Source: Natrinema zhouii
GTDB lineage: Archaea > Halobacteriota > Halobacteria > Halobacteriales > Natrialbaceae
Reading direction: 5' to 3'
NCBI RefSeq assembly: GCF_013456555.2
Contig: NZ_CP059154.1
Location: forward strand, 1,426,001 to 1,490,000
Length of the DNA: 64,000 nucleotides
Under the pieces are notes generated by a model. The model searched no databases. It worked only from the letters and a program-made list of their open reading frames with translations, and was not told the DNA's origin. Made by a program: the position numbers and the translations under genes. Below, piece by piece: positions 43,162-52,343 of the stretch (its first letter is position 1; every line of letters starts with the position of its first letter).

Positions 43162-44598
43162 ATGGCCAGCGAGTACGTCTTCATCAGCGATCTCCACATG
43201 GGCGGCGACGAACAGCTAACGGCACTCGACTTCGAGGCGGAGCTCCTCGACTTTCTCGCGGGCCTCGAGGAGCGCGGTGGCGACATCGAGCTGATCATCA
43301 ACGGCGACGCGTTCGGGCTCTGGGAGTACGCCGAGGTGACGGGGCCGGCGAAACTCGAGCGGGTCATCGACGATCACCCGCGCGTGTTCGAGCAGCTCTG
43401 CGCGACCGGTGCGGAGATCGACATCACGCTCATCCCGGGCAACCACGATTACGACCTCGCCTGTTACGACTCCCACGTCGATCGCCTCGAGGAGTTCAAC
43501 GTCGCCCTCGAGCAGGAAATAGCGATCATTCGCGAGGTCGGCGACGGGGAGATCTGGATCGAACACGGCCAGCAACGCGACGCGAACAACCGGCTGCCGG
43601 ACTGGGGAAGTCCCGACGCGCTCCCGGTTGGCTACTTCGTCGTCCAGCGGATCGTCGCCGCCGCCGGCCGCTACTCCGGCCAGGCGAGAGGCGACTGGCT
43701 GCGCGACATCCAGTCGGTCGCCCCGATGGAAGAGATCCCGCGCTGGCTCCTCTCGAACTACTTCTACCGGGAGATGAGCCCGTTCCTCCGCGCGATCGTC
43801 GTCCCACTGTTGGTGTTTTTCAACCTCACGCTCCTCTACCTGTTCGGCACCGTCCTCGAGACGGTCGGCCTCCTCCCGGCGCGGTTTTTCACCGACAATC
43901 CCGTCGTCCACGCGCTGGGCGTCGCCGCGATCGTCCTCGAACTCATCGTCGCCGTTAATCTCGTGATCATCGCCGTTCTGGCGTTGGTCGCGGTCCCCCT
44001 GTGGCTGTTCAGACGCGATCTCAAACGTACGCTCGAGCGCTTCGGCGTCGTCCTCTCAGGCGTTCGCGTCGGGCAGGGCGACGAGCCCTTCCTGAACGCG
44101 GCCAGGGAAGTCTTCGAGTCGAATCCTGACATCGCCGTCTTCGTCTACGGGCACACTCACCGCGCGTCGCTCACCCGCTGGGGCGATCGAGTCGTCGTCA
44201 ACACGGGGACTTGGCTGAAGAAACTCCAGCACGTCGAGACATGGTTCTCGCGGCTGCCGGGGGTGTACTACCCCTCGTTCCGGTTGAATTACGTCCGTAT
44301 CTTCGCCGAGGGAGATCGGATCGTCGTCGAGTACGAGGAGATCGAGACTGAGCAGTCGGTGGATCTTACCCGCATTCAACGGCTGGTCGCGCGCCGTCCG
44401 CCGCAACCGGAGCCGATCCCGGCGCGAACGGTAATCGATCCCAACGGGCGACTCGAGCTCCCCGAGGTGGAGTCGGATTCCGACCTCGATCGCGACGTCA
44501 GCGCTGACGCTGGGTCGCGGTCCCCATCCGTCGACGAAGGCGTCAAACGTGCGGACGAGGGCGGTCGCGTTGACGAGGAGCGCGAGCGACCCCGGTAG
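43162..44598 (+). CDS. Metallophosphoesterase with internal membrane domain
   Basis: 478 residues. Calcineurin-like metal ligands are Asp10/His12 (SDLHMGG), Asp49 (NGDAFG), Asn94-His95 (GNHD), His135 (EHGQQ) and His331/His333 (YGHTH). Between the third and last groups about three hydrophobic helices (residues ~210-285) are inserted, so the catalytic fold is closed around a membrane hairpin. A disordered acidic tail follows (~415-478). It is like an LpxH or YbbF-type phosphoesterase in having a cap insertion, but its substrate is unknown, perhaps a lipid-linked phosphate. Confidence 0.85.
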   Translation: MASEYVFISDLHMGGDEQLTALDFEAELLDFLAGLEERGGDIELIINGDAFGLWEYAEVTGPAKLERVIDDHPRVFEQLCATGAEIDITLIPGNHDYDLACYDSHVDRLEEFNVALEQEIAIIREVGDGEIWIEHGQQRDANNRLPDWGSPDALPVGYFVVQRIVAAAGRYSGQARGDWLRDIQSVAPMEEIPRWLLSNYFYREMSPFLRAIVVPLLVFFNLTLLYLFGTVLETVGLLPARFFTDNPVVHALGVAAIVLELIVAVNLVIIAVLALVAVPLWLFRRDLKRTLERFGVVLSGVRVGQGDEPFLNAAREVFESNPDIAVFVYGHTHRASLTRWGDRVVVNTGTWLKKLQHVETWFSRLPGVYYPSFRLNYVRIFAEGDRIVVEYEEIETEQSVDLTRIQRLVARRPPQPEPIPARTVIDPNGRLELPEVESDSDLDRDVSADAGSRSPSVDEGVKRADEGGRVDEERERPR

Positions 44599-44673
44599 AT
44601 CGGTTGCCCTGACCGTCAGGACGGGGTGACCAGTGTGCCAATCGCTAAGTGGGCCCACGCCGTCAGGTCGAGT

Positions 44674-44967
44674 ATGTGGCCCTCTCGGACCCGCACGGAG
44701 ACGGTGACCTGTCTCGCCTGTGGCACCGAGCGCCCGCGCGAGGAGGCCCGCGAGTACGACAAACACGGTGACCGCTGGGACCGCGACGACAAGACGTTCG
44801 AACACCTCTGTAAACCCTGTCACAGCGACCTCTGTCACCACCCGCGCGACGAACTCGAGGCGCTCCTGGTCGACCTCGAGGCCGGCGAGCGGGAGCGCGA
44901 CGCGTTTCTCGCGAGCTATCTGTCGACGGTCGAAGAGCGATATGGCACGCTCGAAGAGGAATCCTGA
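44674..44967 (+). CDS. Small zinc-ribbon protein of unknown function
   Basis: 97 residues from ATG 44674; longer reading of the frame begins inside poorly conserved sequence. CLAC (13-16) and CKPC (near 46-49) form a zinc site. The rest is acidic and helical (DELEALLVDLEAGERERDAF). Not recognised; shape suggests a small nucleic-acid or protein adaptor. It follows the phosphoesterase by 75 bases on the same strand. Confidence 0.7.
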   Translation: MWPSRTRTETVTCLACGTERPREEAREYDKHGDRWDRDDKTFEHLCKPCHSDLCHHPRDELEALLVDLEAGERERDAFLASYLSTVEERYGTLEEES

Positions 44968-45014
44968 GGGCGGTGCTCGGTGGTCCCGACAGTGCCAGCT
45001 CGGTCCGCGATGCG

Positions 45015-47129
45015 CTACCGACGCTCTCGCGGTCGGCGTCTATCATCGCCCCCTCGTTCCTCGTCGATTGTTTCCCGTTCCGCCGCAGCTGACCGGGACG
45101 CGCCGTCGGTGTCGAACTCGAACCGAGCACCGCCGTCGGCGCTCTCGGTAACCCGGATCTCCCAGCCGTGACCGTCGACGATCTGCCTGACGATCGCGAG
45201 ACCGAGTCCGGACCCCGATGCCGCCGTGGTGTGGCCGTACTCGAGAACGGCCTCCCGCTCGTCGGCGGGAATCCCCGGCCCGTCGTCTTCGACGAAAAAT
45301 CCGTCGGGGGTCGTGCTAACCCGGACGTTGACGGCGCTGCCGCCGTGTTCCACAGCGTTTCGGAACAGGTTCTCGAACAGGTGTAACAACCGGTCTCCGT
45401 CGGCAACGATCGCGCGATCACTCGAGACCGAAAGCGTCGCCGCGGCGGTATCGACGTTTGCCCACGCGCGGTCGACGAGCCGCTCGAGGTCGATCCGCTC
45501 GGTGTCGCCGATCGGTCGCCCTTCGCGAGCCAGAAGCAACACTTCCTCGATGATCGTCTCCATCCGATCGTGGGCGATCGCGATGTCATCGTGAGACGCA
45601 CAGTCGACGGACTCTCTGGCGATCTCGAGATATCCCTGCGCGACGTTCAGCGGATTGCGGAGGTCGTGGCTGACGACGCTCGCGAACTGCTCCAGTTGCT
45701 CGTTCGCCCGGCGGATCTCGCGTTCGCGTTTCTTGCGTTCGGTACTGTCGCGAGTGTTCAAGACGACGCCTTCGACGAACGGGTCGTCGAGCAGGTTGCT
45801 GCCGATGGTTTCGACGTCTCGCCACTCGCCGTCGGCGGTCCGAAGCCGGTACTCCGCTCGGTCGACGACGATCGATTCGTCGAGTCCGGTTTGAAATTGC
45901 TCGAGGAGCCGCTCCCGATCGTCCGGGTGGACGAACTCGAACGCCGACTGTCCCACCATCGTCGACGGTTCGATTCCCAGAACGCTCCGACTCGAGGGGC
46001 TCTGGTAGCGGATTATCCCGCGGTCGTCGACCATGGTGATGAGATCGGACGAGTTCTCGATAAAGGACTGATATCGCTGTTCGACGGCGTGTTGCTGGGT
46101 GACGTCTCGCAGGAGGAGCAACCGAATCCCGTCGGCGTTCGAGAGACGTTGCACCTGCACGTCGAAGAACCGGCGGCCGTCGTCGGCGTCGACGACAATC
46201 TCGGTCTGCCCCGTCGACGCCTCGTTGCTAACGATCTGAGCGATCTCGGGGAAGACCTCGGTTACATTCCGGCCGACGAGAGGGGTGGAGCCGCCGCTCG
46301 AGACGCTGTGCCGAACGGCCGCGTTGGCGTCCCGAATGCGGTTGGTTTCGTCGATCACGAGAAAGCCGTCGCGCATATCCTCGACGACCGCAGTGCGGGC
46401 GATCGGGGCGATATCCAGCAGGTGATGTCGATAGATCGCGACGGCGAACGCGAGTCCGGAGACGGTGAAGGCGATCGGTGTCAGATCGAGGTCTCCCGTG
46501 GGCCCCAGACCGAGAAACCACACGATATTGGCGACCAGCGGAACGAGAATGGCGAACAGCACCGCGAGCGCCTGCTCCCGGTAGACGTGTTGTGATTCGT
46601 ACACCGTCTTGAGCAGGAATCCGGCACCGACGACGAGGAGGCTGTACAGGAACAGGACGTGAATGATCGCCATCGGTCCGAACGTTCGATCCAGGACGAC
46701 GAGGTCGCCGGCGACGACGGTCTCGAGCGGTTGCTCGTACAGGTGACGGTACTGTGTCGCGTACAGGACGAACGCGACGATAGGTTCAACCGCGAGAATG
46801 CAAAGCGTCCGCCAGGAGAGCCACTCCTCGTTGCCCGAGTACGCGACCGCAAAGGAGAAACAGGAGAGTGAGACCAGGACGGCACCGACGAAGGCGACGC
46901 CCAACCAGACGCGTTTCGTTTGGACGTCGACGCTCAGCAACTGCAGCGCGTACGCGCCCGACCAGAGTGCACACCCGACGTTCAGGCCGACGAACGCACG
47001 GACGCTCGGCTCGTCCAGCGCATCCGTCCGTTCGACCACGGTATAGACGGCTAATGCGGCCGAAATAAGCATCGCTGAAAAGAGAACCCCGATAAACGGA
47101 AGGAGCTGAGTAGTGTACTGCCAGGCCAT
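45015..47129 (-). CDS. Sensor histidine kinase with 7-helix membrane domain and two PAS domains
   Basis: 704 residues. Residues ~8-235 hold seven hydrophobic helices of the histidine-kinase 7TM type. Then come PAS (~250-345), PAS (~355-465), HisKA with His488 in VVSHDLRNP, and HATPase with NLFRNAVEH, DDGPGIPADE and GSGLGLAI. It senses a membrane or periplasmic ligand, with cytoplasmic PAS modulation. No response regulator is adjacent. It is divergent from the ribonuclease. Confidence 0.92.
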   Translation of the reverse strand: MAWQYTTQLLPFIGVLFSAMLISAALAVYTVVERTDALDEPSVRAFVGLNVGCALWSGAYALQLLSVDVQTKRVWLGVAFVGAVLVSLSCFSFAVAYSGNEEWLSWRTLCILAVEPIVAFVLYATQYRHLYEQPLETVVAGDLVVLDRTFGPMAIIHVLFLYSLLVVGAGFLLKTVYESQHVYREQALAVLFAILVPLVANIVWFLGLGPTGDLDLTPIAFTVSGLAFAVAIYRHHLLDIAPIARTAVVEDMRDGFLVIDETNRIRDANAAVRHSVSSGGSTPLVGRNVTEVFPEIAQIVSNEASTGQTEIVVDADDGRRFFDVQVQRLSNADGIRLLLLRDVTQQHAVEQRYQSFIENSSDLITMVDDRGIIRYQSPSSRSVLGIEPSTMVGQSAFEFVHPDDRERLLEQFQTGLDESIVVDRAEYRLRTADGEWRDVETIGSNLLDDPFVEGVVLNTRDSTERKKREREIRRANEQLEQFASVVSHDLRNPLNVAQGYLEIARESVDCASHDDIAIAHDRMETIIEEVLLLAREGRPIGDTERIDLERLVDRAWANVDTAAATLSVSSDRAIVADGDRLLHLFENLFRNAVEHGGSAVNVRVSTTPDGFFVEDDGPGIPADEREAVLEYGHTTAASGSGLGLAIVRQIVDGHGWEIRVTESADGGARFEFDTDGASRSAAAERETIDEERGGDDRRRPRERR

Positions 47130-47328
47130 AGTGTCGAACGACTCGTCTATTGCTCTCGACCATTATACCGGTTCTGGCTGGGTCACTGCTACCCCCTGAC
47201 CGTCGGATCGCCACCTCACGATCCTGGGATCCCGTTCCAGACCGGGCTCACCCAGATATCGACCGAACGTCCACTGTCCGCGTTCCAATCCCGACACGAC
47301 TTTCACCCTTACGTCCGTAGCCCTCGCT

Positions 47329-48627
47329 ATGAGTGACGACGCACAGGCCGAGGCCGGAACGGTGGAAGGCCAGGGCCCTGTCGAAGTCTCGGAGGAGCTC
47401 GCGCGCCATCTCGAGAACAAGCGCGAGGAACTCTTCGAGAAGTTCGAGCTTCGCGACGAGTTCCCGCCCGAGGTCCTAGAGGAAGCCGAAGCCCGAACGG
47501 AGGGCGTGACGGCGGAGATACAGGACGAGATCGACGAACGGCAGGATCTACGCGATCTGACGACCTGGACGACGGACCCGATCGACGCCCAGGACTTCGA
47601 CGACGCCATCTCGATCGAGGAGCGAGACGACGAGTATGTCCTCTGGGTGCACATCGCCGACGTGACCCACTACGTCAACCCCGATACGGCGATGTGGGAC
47701 GAGGCCGTCGAGCGCGGGAACACGGTCTATCTCCCCGGCTACACGGTTCACATGCTGCCGCCGGTGCTGGCCGAGACGGTCTGCTCACTGGTGCCCAACG
47801 AGGACCGTCTGGCCCACACCGTCGAGATGCACCTCGACAAGGAGAACCTCTCCTACGAGAACATCGAGATCTACAAGTCGGTCATCGAATCCAACGAGCG
47901 ACTCACCTACGCGGAGGCCGAGAGTCGACTCGAGGACCCCGACGCGCCGCTGCACGACGAGAACGCGCTGGTCTACGACCTCGCCGAGCAGATGCACGAA
48001 CAGCGCAAGGAAGACGGCTCGCTCGTCCTCAACCCCGCCCGCGACCGCGCCCACACCATCATCGAGGAGTGCATGCTGAAGGCCAACAAGGCCGTCACGC
48101 ATGTGCTCATGTGGGACCGCGGGGTCTCGGCCATGTACCGGGTTCACCCCCAGCCGAGCCCCGACGAGTGGTCCGAGGCCCTCCGGGAGATTCAGGACCT
48201 GGACGGCGTCTCGATCCCCGGCAGTACGTGGGACGACCCCCGAAAGGCCGTCAACGCGACGCTCGAGGACGCGCCGGACCGCCAGCTGGACAAGATCCAG
48301 TGGGCGGTGATGAAGGTGATGCCTCGAGCGCGGTACATGAACGACCCCTTCGGCGGCCACCACGCGCTGAACTTCGAGATCTACGGCCACTTCACGAGCC
48401 CCATTCGGCGGCTCAGCGACCTGATCAACCACTGGATCGTCTACCAGAACGACGTCCCCGAGAACCTCGTCGAACTCTGCGACCGGGCCAGCAACAAACA
48501 GAAAGACGCCGAGCAGTGCGAGCGCGAGTACAAGACCTTCCTCCAGGAGGTCGGCCTCGATCCGATGGCGGTCAACAACCGCGGGATCGAAGTCGTGGAC
48601 GAAGAAGAAGCCGACAAGACGCTGTAA
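47329..48627 (+). CDS. RNB-domain exoribonuclease (haloarchaeal RNase R type)
   Basis: 432 residues, much shorter than bacterial RNase II/R (~640-800). Metal-binding aspartates are in DPIDAQDFDDAIS (near 83-95) and the GHHALNFEIYGHFTSPIRR catalytic core is present. The flanking cold-shock and S1 domains are absent, as known for haloarchaeal RNase R. It degrades RNA 3' to 5'. Start ATG 47329. Confidence 0.92.
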   Translation: MSDDAQAEAGTVEGQGPVEVSEELARHLENKREELFEKFELRDEFPPEVLEEAEARTEGVTAEIQDEIDERQDLRDLTTWTTDPIDAQDFDDAISIEERDDEYVLWVHIADVTHYVNPDTAMWDEAVERGNTVYLPGYTVHMLPPVLAETVCSLVPNEDRLAHTVEMHLDKENLSYENIEIYKSVIESNERLTYAEAESRLEDPDAPLHDENALVYDLAEQMHEQRKEDGSLVLNPARDRAHTIIEECMLKANKAVTHVLMWDRGVSAMYRVHPQPSPDEWSEALREIQDLDGVSIPGSTWDDPRKAVNATLEDAPDRQLDKIQWAVMKVMPRARYMNDPFGGHHALNFEIYGHFTSPIRRLSDLINHWIVYQNDVPENLVELCDRASNKQKDAEQCEREYKTFLQEVGLDPMAVNNRGIEVVDEEEADKTL

Positions 48628-48862
48628 GCGAGCTCGAGTGAGCAACGCGAACGAGGCCTCGAGAGACGAGCGGCGAAGCCGCGAGGTGAGCGCAGCCTCG
48701 AACAAACGAACGATGAACGGAGTAAGCCGTAAGCAGAGCGAGGCTACCAAGACGCTGCGGGCAGACTCGTTTTTCTGTACAACCTACTCATGGGCACTCG
48801 CGCTCGAGGAACCGGCGTCGCTACGAGTATCGTCCCGACTGCAACGAGTGAAACACTGATTA
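48628..48862. other. Intergenic region with a T-tract after the ribonuclease gene
   Basis: No gene is visible. A run of five T at 48770-48774 follows a GC-rich stretch of short CGAGC/GCTCG repeats and may be the ribonuclease terminator. Confidence 0.3.
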
Positions 48863-49283
48863 GACTCTGTTGAAAGCCTTAGAACTTGATGGGTTTAGCA
48901 TCCTCTGCGGTAAGTACAGGTGAAGGACATATCGAGTTACTCGGCTTTCAGCGGTCCGAGATGCGCTTCGTAACCCACCACGGTATGTCAAGCACGATAG
49001 CAAGTATAATTGCCATACCCAATCCTGCGAGAAATCCGTCTGTGATACGCAGTGAGATGTATATGGATAGTCCAGCCGCAATAACTCTGGAAACTCGGGC
49101 CACGTCCCAATCGAATAGTGCAGATCGAAGAGCAGACATTACTTCAAAAGTAGACCACTTTAAGCATGAATATGCTGACTGAATCGACACTACTGGAATC
49201 TACACCAAATAGTCAGTTCGCACATATAGTGAGCGTGCTTATCACGCTAAAATACATCTGAAGAATTGGATTTCAACAGAGCC
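48863..49283. mobile_element. Short AT-rich cassette bounded by inverted IS-like ends
   Basis: The left end GACTCTGTTGAAAGCC (48863-48878) and the reverse complement of the right end GGCTCTGTTGAAATCC (49268-49283) match at 14 of 16 bases. The 421-bp interior is strikingly AT-rich against its surroundings and carries no transposase, only one small membrane-protein ORF. It looks like a MITE or non-autonomous element with cargo. No clear target-site duplication was found. Confidence 0.5.
48948..49139 (-). CDS. Small membrane protein inside the IS-ended cassette
   Basis: 63 residues from ATG 49139, placed by a TATA-like GCTTAAAG ~23 bases upstream; a GTG at 49190 would add 17 residues. One or two hydrophobic helices cover ~19-52 (VIAAGLSIYIS ... 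GMAIILAIVLDIPWW), ending in a basic tail. AT-rich codons. Not recognised. Confidence 0.45.
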   Translation of the reverse strand: MSALRSALFDWDVARVSRVIAAGLSIYISLRITDGFLAGLGMAIILAIVLDIPWWVTKRISDR

Positions 49284-49310
49284 ACCGTTCGATCGAGCGT
49301 GCAGTAATGG

Positions 49311-49880
49311 TCAGCGATTGTGAGAGCCGTCCGAATTCGATAGCCGCCGTTCGTACACGTGTTCCTCGAGGTCCGCCGCCAGATCGGACGGTCGCGTCCC
49401 GATTCGATCGAAGCCGCGCGATTCGTAGAACGAGAGGCCGATATCGTTGGCGGCGAGGACGGCCAGCCGAATCCGGTCGAACTCCGCCGAGAGATCGACC
49501 TCGAGGCGCTCGAGCAACGCGGTTCCGGTCCCCTCGTTCCAGCTGTCGGGACGGACGTACAGGCGAGCGAGAAACGCCACAGCGGAGTCTTCCGGCCACG
49601 GGACGGCGTGGGCGAAGCCACGCGGATCGGATCGGCGCTCGGACCCGTCAGCGGATGGCTGTCCCGGCGCTCGCTCGGCGACGAGAAACGCGGCGTCCTC
49701 GCGGCCACTGGTGTCCGTGATCGCGGCCTCGAGATCGCCGATCGCGTACCAGTCGTCGACGACGTCGTCGACAGTTTCGGGGCCGAGTACGTCGTCGTAG
49801 GCGGCGTGCCAGCTTTCCCGTGCGATCTCGTGGATGGCCCAGATGTCATCGATCGTCGCCCGTCGAACGACTCGAGTCAC
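49311..49880 (-). CDS. GNAT-family N-acetyltransferase
   Basis: 189 residues from GTG 49880 (TRVVRRATIDDIWAIHEIAR, the usual GNAT opening); ATG 49928 would add a 16-residue hydrophobic stretch unlike the family. The acetyl-CoA loop is RPDSWNEGTGTALLERLE and the GLSFYESRGFDRIG strand is typical. It acetylates an amine; the substrate is unknown. Single gene between the AT-rich cassette and an SMR exporter. Confidence 0.82.
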   Translation of the reverse strand: MTRVVRRATIDDIWAIHEIARESWHAAYDDVLGPETVDDVVDDWYAIGDLEAAITDTSGREDAAFLVAERAPGQPSADGSERRSDPRGFAHAVPWPEDSAVAFLARLYVRPDSWNEGTGTALLERLEVDLSAEFDRIRLAVLAANDIGLSFYESRGFDRIGTRPSDLAADLEEHVYERRLSNSDGSHNR

Positions 49881-50006
49881 GACGGTAGCTATCACGGCAG
49901 CCGCCAAAAAGCGGTGGCCGACCGCCATCGATCCGTTACCGTCGCCGTCCGCAACGAATCGAGCACGTACCGGTCTCCCGCAGTCGTTTCGAACGGACGG
50001 GATGGA

Positions 50007-50345
50007 CTAATGTGCCGGGGAGTACGTTCCGGAGAGCACGTTGAGACAGATGACGCCGCCGATGATGAGTGCGACGCCGATCAGACCGGCGATATCGACG
50101 GTTTCGTCGAACAGAACGACGCCGATGAGAACGGCAGCGACGATTCCGAGCGCGGACCACGTGGCGTACACGAGTCCGATCGGGAACGCCTGGAGCGTAA
50201 GACTCAGGAAATAAAAGGAGCCGATGTATCCCGCAATAACGACGATAGTGGGGACGACGTTAGTGAACCCGTCCGAGAATTTTAGCGCCGTCGTGCCGGT
50301 CACTTCGGCCGCGATCGCGATTCCCAAGTAGAGATACTCTCTCAT
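50007..50345 (-). CDS. Small multidrug resistance (SMR) family transporter
   Basis: 112 residues with four helices. It opens REYLYLGIAIAAEVTGTTAL, where Glu14 in the first helix is the conserved proton/substrate carboxylate. The EmrE-like second helix continues VVPTIVVIAGYIGSFYFLS. It probably exports a cation such as a quaternary ammonium, as a dimer. Another SMR, more like SugE/Gdx, is at 58857-59180. Confidence 0.9.
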   Translation of the reverse strand: MREYLYLGIAIAAEVTGTTALKFSDGFTNVVPTIVVIAGYIGSFYFLSLTLQAFPIGLVYATWSALGIVAAVLIGVVLFDETVDIAGLIGVALIIGGVICLNVLSGTYSPAH

Positions 50346-50475
50346 ATCTGATTGGTGTTAGAAAATTAATGTAAATTCTCCGTTCTGCCGCAGATGTTCG
50401 TTGTCGTCACTCGAGTCAGCGACGAAACGGGACTAGCGACGTTCTCGAGTGACTCGGTTGCGGACGGTGGCGTGA

Positions 50476-51978
50476 CTAGGGAATCATATCCTGTGAATCG
50501 GTCTCCGCCACGCAGTCCTCGCGCTCCGCCAGTTCCGCACACGCCGCTCGGAAGAGTCCGTCGAGGATTTCGGGCGTCGTCGGGTGGTAGGCCCGCTTCG
50601 GGACCTCGCGGACGTCCAGTCCCATCTCAACGACGACCTGCATCGTCTTGGCCATCACGTCGGCGTGACGGTGCAACCCCTGAAATCCCAGCACGGTGCC
50701 GTCGTCAGCGCTGACGATCAACGTCGCTCGCCCCTCGGAATGGCCTTTCGTCTCGAAGACGCCGTCCGACGACGCCTCGCGGGTGACGACGATCTCGTCC
50801 ATGTGCGTCGCCGCCGCGGTCGCCGGCGTGTGCCCGATGCGGGCGAACGGGTAGACGCCCAGCCCCGAGAAGATCACGTGATGGGGAACGCTCGCGTACG
50901 GTTCGCACTCCGTCTCCCGCCAGTGGTTGACGATGTTCTCGCCGGCCGCGAAGCCCTGTTCCTTGGCGACGTGCAGGATCGGCTCGCGGCCGTTGGCGTC
51001 GCCGACAACGAACACGCGCTCGTCGTCGCGGGCCTGCATCGTGGACGTGACCCAGCCGTCCCCGGGCTCGAGTCGGGTGTTCTCCAGTCCCAGCCCGTCG
51101 AGGTTCGGTCGGCGGCCGGTAAAGCAGTAGAGTTCGTCGGCTTCAACGATTATCTCATCGCCGTCGCCCGCACCCTCGCTGTCCCCCTCCCATTCACCGT
51201 CGCCCGCCCGTTCGGCGACCAGCCGGAAACCACCGTCATCAGTCCGCTCGAGACGCTTCTCGTCCGTGTTCGTCAGCACCTCGATCCCGAAGTGATCGCG
51301 GTAGATGTCGAGAAGGGCGTCGCCGTATTCAGGTTCCATTTCCTCGAGCGGCCGTTCGTCGTGCTCGATCACGGTGAGATCGACATCGCCGACTTCGCTG
51401 AGGTAGGGCCCGAGTTCGAGGCTGATGTAGCCGTTGCCCAGCACGATCCCCGAGTCCGGAAACTCGGTCGTGTCGAGGACATCCGCACTGGTTCGAGTAG
51501 GGACCTCGTCGATCCCCGGCAGCTCGGGGATGTTCGGCACGGAACCGGTCGCGACGACGACGTAGTCGGGCTCGAGCCGCCGTCCCCCGACGTCGAGCAC
51601 GCGGTCGTCGACGAAACGGGCGGTGTCGCGGACGAGTTCAACGCCCGCCTGATCGGCCAGGTCGTGGACGTGACTCCGGCGGTGTTCGGCGAAGTTCGAG
51701 ACGTGCTCGTCCTTGCGGGCGACGATTCGCTCGGGATCCGCCTCGGGGACGCCCTCGAGTCGATCGTCGTGACGCGCCAGATACCGGTGTTCACCGGCCG
51801 AAAGGACGTCCTTGCTCGGCATACAGCCGCGGAGAATACAGAGCCCGCCGCCGGGATCCCCGTCGTCGATCAGCGTTAACTCGAGGTCGTCGGAGAGTTC
51901 GTCGCGGCGTTCGAGAAGTTCGTCGGCGACGGCAACACCCGCGCTGCCGTAGGCCCCGACGATCGCAACGTGTACCAT
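50476..51978 (-). CDS. Pyridine nucleotide-disulfide oxidoreductase (dihydrolipoamide dehydrogenase/mercuric reductase-like)
   Basis: 500 residues from ATG 51978. Redox cysteines are Cys47 and Cys52 (LCILRGCMPSK), the CxxxxC of the family. The NAD domain and C-terminal dimer domain with YHPTTPE are present. The N-terminal FAD motif is GAYGSAG (8-14), one residue longer than GxGxxG. A ~20-residue acidic insert lies near 255-275. It reduces a disulfide with NAD(P)H; partners such as bis-gamma-glutamylcystine or a lipoamide cannot be distinguished. Confidence 0.88.
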   Translation of the reverse strand: MVHVAIVGAYGSAGVAVADELLERRDELSDDLELTLIDDGDPGGGLCILRGCMPSKDVLSAGEHRYLARHDDRLEGVPEADPERIVARKDEHVSNFAEHRRSHVHDLADQAGVELVRDTARFVDDRVLDVGGRRLEPDYVVVATGSVPNIPELPGIDEVPTRTSADVLDTTEFPDSGIVLGNGYISLELGPYLSEVGDVDLTVIEHDERPLEEMEPEYGDALLDIYRDHFGIEVLTNTDEKRLERTDDGGFRLVAERAGDGEWEGDSEGAGDGDEIIVEADELYCFTGRRPNLDGLGLENTRLEPGDGWVTSTMQARDDERVFVVGDANGREPILHVAKEQGFAAGENIVNHWRETECEPYASVPHHVIFSGLGVYPFARIGHTPATAAATHMDEIVVTREASSDGVFETKGHSEGRATLIVSADDGTVLGFQGLHRHADVMAKTMQVVVEMGLDVREVPKRAYHPTTPEILDGLFRAACAELAEREDCVAETDSQDMIP

Positions 51979-52067
51979 AGCGGTCGTTCGGGGTCGACAC
52001 AAAAAGACGTTTGTTCGGACTGTCCGTTCTGTAGCGATCGAAAAGGCAGAAAACCAGGGACGGCTCG

Positions 52068-52233
52068 TTATTGGCGGATCCGGGACGCGGCACCGATCAG
52101 CAGAGCGACCAGCGCAGCGCCGGCACCGAAGCCGGGCACGCTATCGTCGCTGTCGTCGCTGTCGTCACCGTCTGAATCGTCAGCGTCACCGTTAGCGCTC
52201 CGGATCGCCACTGCTCGCTTGCAGTGGGTGATA
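52068..52233 (-). pseudogene. PGF-CTERM tail fragment of a lost surface protein
   Basis: The minus strand reads an Asp/Ser-rich linker, then DDSVPGFGAGAALVALLIGA and a basic end ASRIRQ, a textbook PGF-CTERM signal for archaeosortase anchoring. There is no start or N-terminal domain: upstream it meets GGCTCTGTCAGAAATTTCGC (52234-52253), which resembles an insertion-sequence end. The rest of the gene seems to be missing. Confidence 0.5.
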
Positions 52234-52343
52234 GCGAAATTTCTGACAGAGCCTTCCAACTGTCGTGCGCATCAAGTCGCGCCGAAACGTCGCGAGCCGC
52301 CAGCCGATACCCATCTGCAGTCCTCAGCCGTGGCACTGAGATC

